A DNA stretch of 21,066 nucleotides from assembly GCA_052389755.1 (NCBI GenBank), contig JBQTHP010000198.1:1-21066 (forward strand). The letters run 5' to 3'. The translations under genes and the position numbers were made by a program. The notes under the pieces are model-generated. The model made no database searches. It was given only the letters and a program-made list of their open reading frames with translations, and had not been told where the DNA came from. Position 1 is the first letter of the stretch, and each line of letters starts with the position of its first letter. Positions 14,670-21,066 of this stretch are shown here, in pieces. This stretch comes from JBQTHP01 sp052389755. GTDB taxonomy: Bacteria; Pseudomonadota; Gammaproteobacteria; Steroidobacterales; Steroidobacteraceae.

Positions 14670-15404
14670 TCAATCCGCCTTGCGCACGTCGAGGGCGATC
14701 GCGGTCGCGAGCAGGAAGAAGCCCATGAGCATTGCGTAGTAAAGAACGTCGCGCACGTCGATCACGCCCTTCGCGATCGACTCGAAGTGCGTGAGGAAGG
14801 AGAGCGACGCCACGGCGTCGACCAGCGCCTGCGGGGCCCAGGCGCGAAACACATCGAGCACGAGCGGGAAGCCCGCGAGCAGGAACACGAAGCAGGCGGC
14901 GACCGCCAGGATGAACGCGACGACCTGATTGCGCGTCAACGCCGACATGCACGAGCCGATCGCGAGGAATCCGCCGGCCATGAGAAAGCTTCCGACGTAC
15001 GCGGCGAAGATCGCGCCGTTGTCGGGATTGCCGAGGTAGCTCACCGTGATCCAGATGGGGAAGGTGAGCGCGAGCGCAAGGCCCGCGAACAGCCACGCGG
15101 CCAGGAACTTGCCGAGCACGGCGTCCCACATCGATACCGGCTGCGTCATGAGGAGCTCGATGCTGCCGGTCTTGCGCTCCTCGGCCCAGAGGCGCATCGA
15201 GATCGCGGGGATCAGGAACAGATACAGCCAGGGATGGAAGTTGAAGAACGGATCGAGGTCCGCCTGACCGCGCTCGAAGAAGCCGCCCAGATAGAACGTG
15301 AACGCGGAAGCGAGCACGAGAAAGATCAGGATGAACACGTACGCAAGCGGCGTGGCGAAGTAGCTCACGAGCTCGCGGCGCAGAATGATGCCCACGTTGC
15401 GCAT
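14670..15404 (-). CDS. ABC-2 type permease (GldF-like)
   Basis: 244-residue membrane protein with six hydrophobic segments. It begins MRNVGIILRRELVSYFATPL, the usual amphipathic lead-in of ABC-2 permeases, then PLAYVFILIFLVLASAFTFYL. The conserved coupling region is MRLWAEERKTGSIELLMTQP, where the EERKTGSIELL motif contacts the ATPase. Its ATPase gene is directly upstream (22-base gap) and the GldG-like gene directly downstream (2-base gap). With these partners it should form an exporter or a membrane-remodelling complex in the inner membrane; the substrate cannot be read from sequence. Confidence 0.92.
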   Translation of the reverse strand: MRNVGIILRRELVSYFATPLAYVFILIFLVLASAFTFYLGGFFERGQADLDPFFNFHPWLYLFLIPAISMRLWAEERKTGSIELLMTQPVSMWDAVLGKFLAAWLFAGLALALTFPIWITVSYLGNPDNGAIFAAYVGSFLMAGGFLAIGSCMSALTRNQVVAFILAVAACFVFLLAGFPLVLDVFRAWAPQALVDAVASLSFLTHFESIAKGVIDVRDVLYYAMLMGFFLLATAIALDVRKAD

Positions 15405-15426
15405 TAGGCTTTAACCCCTGGTGCGG

Positions 15427-16137
15427 TCAGACGGTGATCGCCCGGAATACGTCGTCGAGGCGGCCCGAAGGAGCACGGGCTTTCAGGCCCTGCGGGGTGT
15501 CGTCCGCGACGATGCGGCCGCGCGCGATGATGACGGCGCGCGTGCAGACCGCATCCACTTCCTCGAGGATGTGCGTCGAGATCACGACGATTTTCTCGCG
15601 GCTCATCTCGTTGATGAGCGTGCGCACTTCGTGCTTCTGGTTCGGATCGAGCCCGTCGGTAGGCTCGTCCAGGATCATGACGGGCGGGTCGTGCACGATC
15701 GCCTGCGCGAGCCCGACGCGGCGGCGGAATCCCTTCGAAAGCGTCTCGACGCTCTGGCTGAGCACGCTCGCGAGCTGCAGCCGGCCGATGACGTAGTCCA
15801 GGCGCTCGCGGCGTCGCGCCCCGGACAGGTTTCGCAGATCCGCGATGAAGTCGAGAAAGCGGCGAACGCTCATCTCGCCGTAGGTCGGCGCGCCCTCGGG
15901 CAGATAGCCGAGCGCTGCCTTCGCCTTGAGCGAGTCCGATTCGACGTCGTGTCCGCAGATACTCGCTCTCCCGGAGGTCGGCACGACGAAGCCCGCCAGC
16001 ATTCGCATGGTGGTCGTCTTGCCCGCGCCGTTCGGGCCGAGAAAACCCAGCACTTCGCCGGGCCGCACTTCGAAGCTCACATCGTCGACGGCGGTGAGCC
16101 CGTTGTAGCGCTTGCTCAGGTGTTCGGTCTTGATCAT
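15427..16137 (-). CDS. ABC transporter ATPase (GldA/NatA-like)
   Basis: 236 residues with all nucleotide-binding motifs. Walker A is GPNGAGKTT at residues 34-42. The Q-loop region LPEGAPTY has Glu in place of Gln, as is common in this subfamily. The signature is LSKGF at 133-137, Walker B is VMILDEP at 153-159, the D-loop is GLDP, and the switch H189 lies in STHILEE. It should be the energising subunit for the ABC-2 permease that follows. It is the first gene of the cassette. No Shine-Dalgarno is clear before the ATG at 16137; a GGGAAGTTCCC dyad lies about 46 bases upstream. Confidence 0.95.
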   Translation of the reverse strand: MIKTEHLSKRYNGLTAVDDVSFEVRPGEVLGFLGPNGAGKTTTMRMLAGFVVPTSGRASICGHDVESDSLKAKAALGYLPEGAPTYGEMSVRRFLDFIADLRNLSGARRRERLDYVIGRLQLASVLSQSVETLSKGFRRRVGLAQAIVHDPPVMILDEPTDGLDPNQKHEVRTLINEMSREKIVVISTHILEEVDAVCTRAVIIARGRIVADDTPQGLKARAPSGRLDDVFRAITV

Positions 16138-16534
16138 GCGAATGCGGCTCGCGGTTGCGGTCGTTCAGAGGAAGGCCGGTGCGGGAAGTTCCCCGCGCCA
16201 CAGCGACTTTCGGCGCGCGATTGTGGCCAACCCGGCGCCGTGAATTCAAGGGTTGTGAGGCCGGTCACGCGGCCGCGCCCGTCCAGGTCCTGAAGTCAAC
16301 GGCGTGCGGCTGCGATCGTTATCGCAGACAGATGGACTGCATTTCTCTCTCGGAAGGTACGACGATGTGGTGGAACTCGCGTAAGGGCTCGGTGTTGCGG
16401 ACAGTGACGGAGAAAGTCGTGCTCTCGCCCGTCGGCGAGCGGTTACGCCGCAGTGGCGAGCGCAGCGTGCGGTACTGGGTCCCCGAGCGAGCGAGCGCCC
16501 CGAACGACTACTTTTCCTGGCACGCCCGCGATCG
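16138..16534. other. Non-coding or unrecognised stretch upstream of the ABC cassette
   Basis: No recognisable gene. It must hold the promoter of the minus-strand ABC cassette, but I see no good -35/-10 pair. Two small structures stand out: an 11-base dyad GGGAAGTTCCC at 16183-16193, which also reads as GCGGG paired with CCCGC, and a perfect 7-bp hairpin at 16310-16327. A plus-strand frame from 16365 to 16547 (ATG, 60 residues, GGAAGG 7 bases upstream) is arginine-rich and matches no family I know; it may be chance. Confidence 0.5.
16310..16327. other. Perfect 7-bp hairpin with CGTT loop
   Basis: CTGCGAT at 16310-16316 and ATCGCAG at 16321-16327 flank a four-base loop. No T-run follows on either strand, so it is not a clear intrinsic terminator. 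It could be an operator or chance. Confidence 0.4.
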
Positions 16535-16858
16535 GAAGATGCGCTAGTCACGGGGCTGTTCGCGAACGACGAGATCATCGAAACCGGCCCGCTGTTCGGC
16601 TACGTGTCCGTCGCGACCAGCGATGAGCTCACCTCGTTGCATGAGGATCTGTTCGACCGGCTGCTCATCGCTGCGGGTGCGCACGTCGTTGCCGTGCTCA
16701 TGTACCTGCTCGTGCGCCGCGAGAATCTCATCGCGCCGATGATCACGGGCAGGAAGCCGGCCGAGTGGGTGCGAGCGGATGAAGCGATCGACCGCTCGCG
16801 CGCGTGGCTCGCGCTGAACAATCAAATACTTACAGTGTATTCCTCGCAAGGCCTCTAA
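16535..16858 (+). pseudogene. Cytochrome b561 family gene, C-terminal remnant
   Basis: The frame reads through EDALVTGLFANDEIIETG, then PLFGYVSVATSDELTSLHED, LFDRLLIAAGAHVVAVLMYL and LVRRENLIAPMITGRKPAEW. This is the second half of bacterial di-haem cytochrome b561 proteins: the TGLFANDEI loop, a helix with a haem-type histidine (AGAHVVAV), and the ENLIAPMITGRK loop. The expected N-terminal helices are not found upstream in any frame. The last helix is replaced after RSRAWLAL by an AT-rich tail ending at a TAA (16856-16858). A GTG at 16604 could start an 84-residue peptide, but it would lack most helices. I read it as a gene truncated at both ends. It converges on the rhomboid gene 9 bases away. 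Confidence 0.72.
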
Positions 16859-16867
16859 CGCTGGCAA

Positions 16868-17452
16868 CTACGCTCTGGCACGGCTCGTAGTTCGCCAGTA
16901 CGCGATCACGAGCGCGCCGCCGAGCATTCCGCCGAGGTGCGCGAAGTGCGCGACACCGGCTTGCGTACCCGTCACACCCATCACGAGCTCGAGCGCGCCG
17001 TAGAGCGTCACGAACAGCCACGCGGGCATCGGGATCGGCGGAAACAGCAGCGTGATGCGCTGGCGCGGGAAGTACAGGGCGAATGCGAGCAGGACGCCGA
17101 ACACTCCGCCCGATGCGCCCACCGTAGGATACAGCCCACCGGTCATCGATGTGACGGCGAGCTGTATCGCCGCCGCCGCGAGAACGCTCGCGACATAGAA
17201 CGCGGTGAATCGACGCGCGCCCCACCTCAGCTCGAGATCGCGGCCGAACATGTACAGGGCGAACATGTTGAGAAACAGGTGCAGCGCGCTACCGTGCAGG
17301 AGCGCGTAGCTGATGACCTGCCAGGGCCGGAATAGCGGCCCGAGTGGCCAGAGCGCGAGCCATTGCACGAGCGTCGTGCCGCTGAAGGCCTGCACCAGAT
17401 ACACGGCGATGGTCGCGAGCAGGATCGCGCGCGTCGCGGGAGGGAGCAACAT
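16868..17452 (-). CDS. Rhomboid family intramembrane serine protease
   Basis: 194 residues with six predicted membrane helices. The catalytic serine is S114 in VGASGGVFG and the catalytic histidine is H172 in AHFAHLGGMLGG. The conserved HLFLNMFALYMFG helix (residues 58-70) supplies H58 and N62 for the oxyanion hole. WQVISYALLHGS precedes it, the usual rhomboid L1 region. It should cleave membrane proteins within or next to their transmembrane helices in the inner membrane; substrates are not known. Start ATG at 17452 has no Shine-Dalgarno, but TAGAAT lies 6 bases upstream, suggesting a leaderless transcript. It is divergent from cysD. Confidence 0.95.
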   Translation of the reverse strand: MLLPPATRAILLATIAVYLVQAFSGTTLVQWLALWPLGPLFRPWQVISYALLHGSALHLFLNMFALYMFGRDLELRWGARRFTAFYVASVLAAAAIQLAVTSMTGGLYPTVGASGGVFGVLLAFALYFPRQRITLLFPPIPMPAWLFVTLYGALELVMGVTGTQAGVAHFAHLGGMLGGALVIAYWRTTSRARA

Positions 17453-17458
17453 CGGCGA

Positions 17459-17464
17459 ATTCTA
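17459..17464 (-). promoter_or_regulatory. Candidate -10 box for the rhomboid gene
   Basis: On the minus strand TAGAAT, a five-of-six match to TATAAT, is followed by six bases and then the ATG at 17452. No Shine-Dalgarno lies between. A good -35 element is not visible 16-18 bases further up. Confidence 0.4.
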
Positions 17465-17606
17465 GTATGGAAGGGGCGTGGCCATGCTTGCGCATCTCGT
17501 GGGCCCGGTGTAAGTCGTGAGGGCGTTCGGCTCAAGTATCCGCTGGGCAGGTCGATATGACGCGGGGCTATTCGTCGTGCCGACGCGTCATCCGTATCGT
17601 CGCTCG

Positions 17607-18515
17607 GTGACTGCAGCGAAATTGCTACATCTGAAACGTCTCGAGGCGGAAGCCATCGCGATTCTTCGCGAGGTCGCGGCTGCGTTCGAGAATCCGGTGC
17701 TGCTGTATTCCATCGGCAAGGATTCGGGCGCGCTGCTGCACCTTGCGCTGAAGGCGTTTTACCCCGGAAAACTGCCGTTCCCGCTGCTGCACGTGGATAC
17801 CGGTTGGAAGTTCCGCGAGATGATCGCCCATCGCGCCGCGATCGCGCAGCGCCACGGCCTGCGCCTCATCGTGTACACGAATCCGGACGGCGCCGCCCGC
17901 GGCATCGATCCGCTGCGCTCGGGCGCCGCGCTCTACACGCAGGTGATGAAGACCGAGGCCCTGAAGCAGGCGCTCGATGCGCACGGCTTCGATGCCGTGA
18001 TCGGCGGCGCGCGGCGCGACGAGGACGCGAGCCGCGCGAAAGAGCGGGTGTTCTCGCTGCGCTCACCGGGCCACGCGTGGGACCCCCGCCGGCAGCGTCC
18101 CGAGCCCTGGATGCTCTACAACACGCGTCGCGGCCCGGGCGAGACCATGCGCGTGTTCCCGCTCTCGGACTGGACGGAGCTCGACGTGTGGCAGTACACG
18201 CGAGCGCAGAACATTCCCGTCGTGCCGCTGTATTTCTCCGCGCCGCGAGAGGTGGTGCGACGCGACGGCGCCCTGATCGTGCGCGACGACGAGCGGCTGA
18301 CGTTGCAACCGGGCGAACGCGTCGAGACACGCTACGTGCGCTTCCGCTCACTCGGCTGCTATCCGCTCACGGCCGCGATCGAAAGCCGCGCGCGCACGCT
18401 CGATGAGCTCATCGCCGAGACTGGCGCAGCGATGACCTCCGAGCGCGCCGGTCGACTCATCGATCACGTCGAGACCGCATCGATGGAGCGCAAGAAGCGC
18501 GAGGGTTATTTCTGA
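17607..18515 (+). CDS. cysD: Sulfate adenylyltransferase subunit 2
   Basis: PP-loop ATP pyrophosphatase that, with the GTPase CysN, makes adenosine 5'-phosphosulfate (APS) from sulfate and ATP in the cytosol. The PP-loop is YSIGKDSGALLHLA at residues 34-47, followed by the conserved FPLLHVDTGWKFREM. Later conserved parts are IGGARRDEDASRAKERVFS, FPLSDWTELDVWQY and the C-terminus ASMERKKREGYF. From the GTG at 17607 the protein is 302 residues, the same length as E. coli CysD. The frame is open further up to 17517, but those residues are not conserved. TATCGT lies 6 bases before the GTG and no Shine-Dalgarno is seen. The stop overlaps the cysNC start by one base (TGATG). Confidence 0.95.
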   Translation: MTAAKLLHLKRLEAEAIAILREVAAAFENPVLLYSIGKDSGALLHLALKAFYPGKLPFPLLHVDTGWKFREMIAHRAAIAQRHGLRLIVYTNPDGAARGIDPLRSGAALYTQVMKTEALKQALDAHGFDAVIGGARRDEDASRAKERVFSLRSPGHAWDPRRQRPEPWMLYNTRRGPGETMRVFPLSDWTELDVWQYTRAQNIPVVPLYFSAPREVVRRDGALIVRDDERLTLQPGERVETRYVRFRSLGCYPLTAAIESRARTLDELIAETGAAMTSERAGRLIDHVETASMERKKREGYF

Positions 18516-20443
18516 TGCTCGCGCCCGTAAGGTCGCTGCTCTCGACGCTGCTGCGGCGGTGGGACAAACCCGTGCGCCGGCCGCCGGTGCAGCAGGAGGC
18601 GAGCGGGCTGCTGCGGTTCCTGACCTGCGGATCCGTGGACGACGGCAAATCGACGCTCATCGGTCGGCTGCTGCACGACACCGGCGGCATCACCCACGAC
18701 CAGCGCGAGCGGTTGCACCGCGACAGTCGTCGCCACGGCACCACGGGCAACGAACCGGATCTTGCGTTGCTCGTCGATGGTCTCGAGGCCGAGCGCGAAC
18801 AGGGCATCACGATCGACGTCGCGTGGCGTTACTTCTCGACACCGCGCCGCACGTTCATCGTCGCGGACTCGCCCGGCCACGAGCAGTACACGCGGAACAT
18901 GGCCACCGGCGCCTCGCACTGCGATGCTGCGGTGATTCTGGTGGATGCGGAAAAAGGCGTGCTCGCGCAGACCCGCCGGCATACGCACATCTGCGCGCTC
19001 ATGGGCGTGCGTCACGTCGTGCTCGCGGTCAACAAGATCGATCTCGTCGCGGACGCGCGCGGACGCTTCGAGCGGGTGAGCACGGACTACCGCGCGTTCG
19101 CCGACGCGCTGGGCTTCCACTCCATCGTCGCGGTGCCGATCTCGGCACGGGATGGCGACAACGTGGTTCGCCGTTCGACCCGTACGCCGTGGTACGAGGG
19201 CTCCACGCTGATCGAGCTGCTCGAGACGCTCGATGTGGAACGCGATCTCGCGAGCCAGCCGTTCCGGCTGCACGTGCAATGGGTGAACCGGCCGGATGCG
19301 CGGTTCCGGGGATATTCCGGCTCCGTGGCCTCCGGCGTCGTTCGGCGCGGCGATCGTATCACCGTCGCCGTGTCGGGGGTCGAGACGAGCATCGCGCGCA
19401 TCGTGACCGCCGACGGCGATCTCGACGAGGCACGCGCCGGAGATGCCGTGACGCTCGTGCTTGCCGACGACGTCGACGTGGCACGCGGCGACGTGCTGGC
19501 GCACAGCACGGCGCGGCCCGAGGTCGTGGATCAGTTTGCGGCGCACGTTCTGTGGATGAACGACGACGAGCTCCTCCCGGGCCGCTCGTATCTCATGCGC
19601 ATAGGCACGCGCTACATTCCGGCGCGCATCACCACCCTGAAGCACAGGCTCGAGGTCATCACCGGCGAGCATCTCGCCGCGCGCACGCTCGCGCTCAACG
19701 ACATCGGGTTCTGCAATCTCGGGACGGATTCGCCGATCGCGCTCGAACCGTACGCGGAAAACCGCGCCATGGGCGCGTTCATCCTCATCGACCGGTTCAC
19801 GAACGCCACCGCCGGCGCGGGCATGATCGCATTCGCTCTCCGGCGCGCATCGAACGTGCATCGCCAGGCGGTGCTCATCGACAAGAACGCGCGGGCGCGA
19901 CTGAATGGTCATCGTCCGGCGGTGCTCTGGTTCACGGGTTTGCCCGGTGCAGGCAAGTCCACCATCGCGAATCTCGTCGAGCGCGCCCTCCACGCGCGCG
20001 GCGTTCGCACGTATCTGCTCGACGGCGACAACCTGCGGCACGGCCTGAATCGCGATCTCGGCTTCACCGCTGCCGATCGCGTCGAGAACATCCGCCGCGT
20101 CGGCGAGGTGGCGCGGTTGTTCGTCGATGCGGGCGCGGTGGTGCTGTGCTCGTTCATCTCGCCGTTTCGGGCGGAGCGGCAGGCGGTGCGGGAGCGCCTC
20201 GAAAGCGAGGAGTTCATCGAAGTGTTCGTCGATGCGCCGCTCGAGGAATGCGCACGGCGCGATCCGAAGGGTCTGTACGCGCGCGCCCGCGCGGGGGAGA
20301 TCACGAACTTCACGGGCGTCGATTCCCCGTACGAGGCGCCCGAGAATGCCGAGCTCGTCCTGCCGACGCACACGCTGTCGGCGGAGGAGTGTGCGCGACA
20401 AGTGCTGGCCGAGCTCGACAAACGTCTGTTCGCGCAGGAATGA
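18515..20443 (+). CDS. cysNC: Bifunctional sulfate adenylyltransferase GTPase subunit / APS kinase
   Basis: 642-residue fusion. The N-terminal CysN part is an EF-Tu-like GTPase: G1 GSVDDGKST at residues 39-47, G3 DSPGH at 118-122, G4 NKID at 173-176, then two beta-barrel domains to about residue 440. The C-terminal CysC part has its own P-loop, GLPGAGKST at 475-483, DGDNLRHGLN, the SFISPFRAER active-site serine region and FTGVDSPYEAPENAEL. CysN drives APS formation with CysD by GTP hydrolysis; CysC phosphorylates APS to PAPS. The fusion places both steps on one protein and is common in Xanthomonadales and rhizobia. The start is coupled to cysD. Palindromic element B begins 4 bases after the stop. 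Confidence 0.97.
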   Translation: MLAPVRSLLSTLLRRWDKPVRRPPVQQEASGLLRFLTCGSVDDGKSTLIGRLLHDTGGITHDQRERLHRDSRRHGTTGNEPDLALLVDGLEAEREQGITIDVAWRYFSTPRRTFIVADSPGHEQYTRNMATGASHCDAAVILVDAEKGVLAQTRRHTHICALMGVRHVVLAVNKIDLVADARGRFERVSTDYRAFADALGFHSIVAVPISARDGDNVVRRSTRTPWYEGSTLIELLETLDVERDLASQPFRLHVQWVNRPDARFRGYSGSVASGVVRRGDRITVAVSGVETSIARIVTADGDLDEARAGDAVTLVLADDVDVARGDVLAHSTARPEVVDQFAAHVLWMNDDELLPGRSYLMRIGTRYIPARITTLKHRLEVITGEHLAARTLALNDIGFCNLGTDSPIALEPYAENRAMGAFILIDRFTNATAGAGMIAFALRRASNVHRQAVLIDKNARARLNGHRPAVLWFTGLPGAGKSTIANLVERALHARGVRTYLLDGDNLRHGLNRDLGFTAADRVENIRRVGEVARLFVDAGAVVLCSFISPFRAERQAVRERLESEEFIEVFVDAPLEECARRDPKGLYARARAGEITNFTGVDSPYEAPENAELVLPTHTLSAEECARQVLAELDKRLFAQE

Positions 20444-20447
20444 AGAG

Positions 20448-20540
20448 ACGGCTACCGGCTTCCGACTTCCGGTCAGAGGATCATCGCCAGCGCGGACGTA
20501 CGCGCTCTTTTCCGGCCGGAAGGCGGAAGGCGGTAGCCGT
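20448..20540. repeat. Dispersed palindromic element, copy B
   Basis: The 25-base arms 20448-20472 and 20516-20540 pair at 23 positions; the outermost ten (ACGGCTACCG with CGGTAGCCGT) are perfect. The 43-base middle (20473-20515) matches copy A (10720-10808) at about 34 positions and holds an inner stem AGCGCG with CGCGCT. In copy A the outer stem reads GGCTTCCGCC with GGCGGAAGCC, so where B has a changed base on one side the other side changes with it. It lies between cysNC and cysQ. Confidence 0.88.
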
Positions 20541-20545
20541 ACAAT
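20540..20545 (+). promoter_or_regulatory. Candidate -10 box for cysQ
   Basis: TACAAT, a five-of-six match to TATAAT, directly abuts palindromic element B and ends 6 bases before the GTG start. No Shine-Dalgarno is present. The -35 position would fall inside the element's right arm, which has no TTGACA-like hexamer. Confidence 0.4.
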
Positions 20546-20551
20546 CACCCG

Positions 20552-21066
20552 GTGAGACCGCTGCTCGACGGAATCATCGAGGCCGCGCATGCGGCCGGAC
20601 GCGAGATCTGCCGCGTGTATCGCGGCGATCTCGACGTGCAGATCAAGCGGGATCGCTCGCCGGTGACGGCCGCGGACCATGCGGCTGAACGCGTCATCCT
20701 CGAGCGCCTGGCGCAGCTCGCGCCCGACGTGCCGGTGGTGGCGGAAGAGCGCGTCGCGGCAGGCGAGGTGCCCGCGATCGGGCGCCGCTTCTTCCTCGTC
20801 GATCCGCTCGATGGCACGCGCGAGTTTCTCAGCGGCAACGGCGAGTTCACGGTCAACATCGCACTGATCGAGGGCGGCGCGCCGACACTTGGTGTGGTGT
20901 ACGCCCCGGTCGCATCGATGCTGTACGCAGGCGACACGACCGTGCCTGCGGCATTCCGGATGCGACTCGCGCCGGATGACGGTGAGCCGCGCGCGGCGCT
21001 GCGCGAGCCGATCCGCGTCCGCGCCACGCCGCCAGCGGACGACCTGGTCGCCGTGGCGTCGCGGTC
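20552..21066 (+). CDS. cysQ: 3'(2'),5'-bisphosphate nucleotidase CysQ (cut by window edge)
   Basis: The frame from the GTG at 20552 is open to the right edge (171 codons). It shows the inositol-monophosphatase-type metal site: E65-E66 in VVAEE and DPLDGTREF at residues 84-92 with D84 and D87. SPVTAADHAAERVI at residues 36-49 is the conserved N-terminal metal and substrate region. GNGEFTVNIALIEGG follows, as in CysQ proteins. The enzyme turns PAP into AMP and phosphate, removing the inhibitor left after PAPS reduction. This fits its place after cysD and cysNC, which make PAPS. The GTG was chosen because MxxLLDGIIEAAHAAG-like homology starts here. The C-terminal half lies outside the window. 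Confidence 0.92.
   Translation, partial: MRPLLDGIIEAAHAAGREICRVYRGDLDVQIKRDRSPVTAADHAAERVILERLAQLAPDVPVVAEERVAAGEVPAIGRRFFLVDPLDGTREFLSGNGEFTVNIALIEGGAPTLGVVYAPVASMLYAGDTTVPAAFRMRLAPDDGEPRAALREPIRVRATPPADDLVAVASR

Noticed and set aside
16365..16547. Small 60-residue plus-strand gene with a possible GGAAGG site
   Set aside because: Arginine-rich, unlike any family known to me, and in a decayed region; kept only as a remark in the region entry.
17517..17606. 30-residue N-terminal extension of CysD
   Set aside because: Residues are not CysD-like, and the GTG at 17607 gives exactly the family length of 302.
18506..20680. Long open minus-strand frame opposite cysNC (about 724 codons)
   Set aside because: Composition is that of an antisense shadow and no domain is seen, while cysNC on the other strand is certain.

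Overview
The window looks like chromosomal DNA from a GC-rich gammaproteobacterium. The evidence is the gene order pepA-holC-valS with lptF-lptG divergent from pepA, a cysD-cysNC fusion locus and overall base composition. Something near Xanthomonadales, Steroidobacterales or Nevskiales, or an uncultured relative, is a guess; no marker gene fixes the taxon. Genes are tightly packed, and many neighbours overlap by 1 or 4 bases.

Layout. (1) 1-5128 and up to 6621, minus strand, in transcription order: pepA, holC, a 603-base gap full of nested inverted repeats, valS, moxR, and the start of a DUF58 gene that runs off the left edge. (2) 6763-8918, plus strand: lptF and lptG, the two permease subunits of the LPS export ABC transporter. 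(3) 8893-9680, minus strand: a rhodanese-DoxX pair, divergent from a LysR-type regulator (9785-10711) whose DNA-binding domain is interrupted by two in-frame stops. (4) 10809-16137, minus strand: a five-gene cassette of ABC ATPase, ABC-2 permease, GldG-like auxiliary protein, DUF4340 protein and a secreted isoaspartyl peptidase/asparaginase. (5) 16138-16867: no intact recognisable gene, but the C-terminal part of a cytochrome b561 gene. (6) 16868-17452, minus strand: a rhomboid protease. (7) 17607-21066, plus strand: cysD, cysNC (fused GTPase and APS kinase) and the start of cysQ, the sulfate activation module together with PAP recycling.

Functionally the window holds housekeeping genes: tRNA charging, replication clamp loader, peptidase, LPS transport and sulfate assimilation. 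It also holds an envelope ABC cassette of unclear substrate. I see no phage, transposase, CRISPR array, tRNA or rRNA.

The most unusual content is between the genes. A roughly 90-bp palindromic element occurs twice (10720-10808 and 20448-20540), with paired changes in its two arms that keep the stem. The gap before valS holds two larger inverted-repeat structures, a cluster of GACGGCT/AGCCGTC heptamers and a 15-bp purine tandem repeat that abuts a perfect TATAAT. Several genes have a -10-like hexamer only 6 to 9 bases before the start codon and no Shine-Dalgarno, which suggests leaderless mRNAs.
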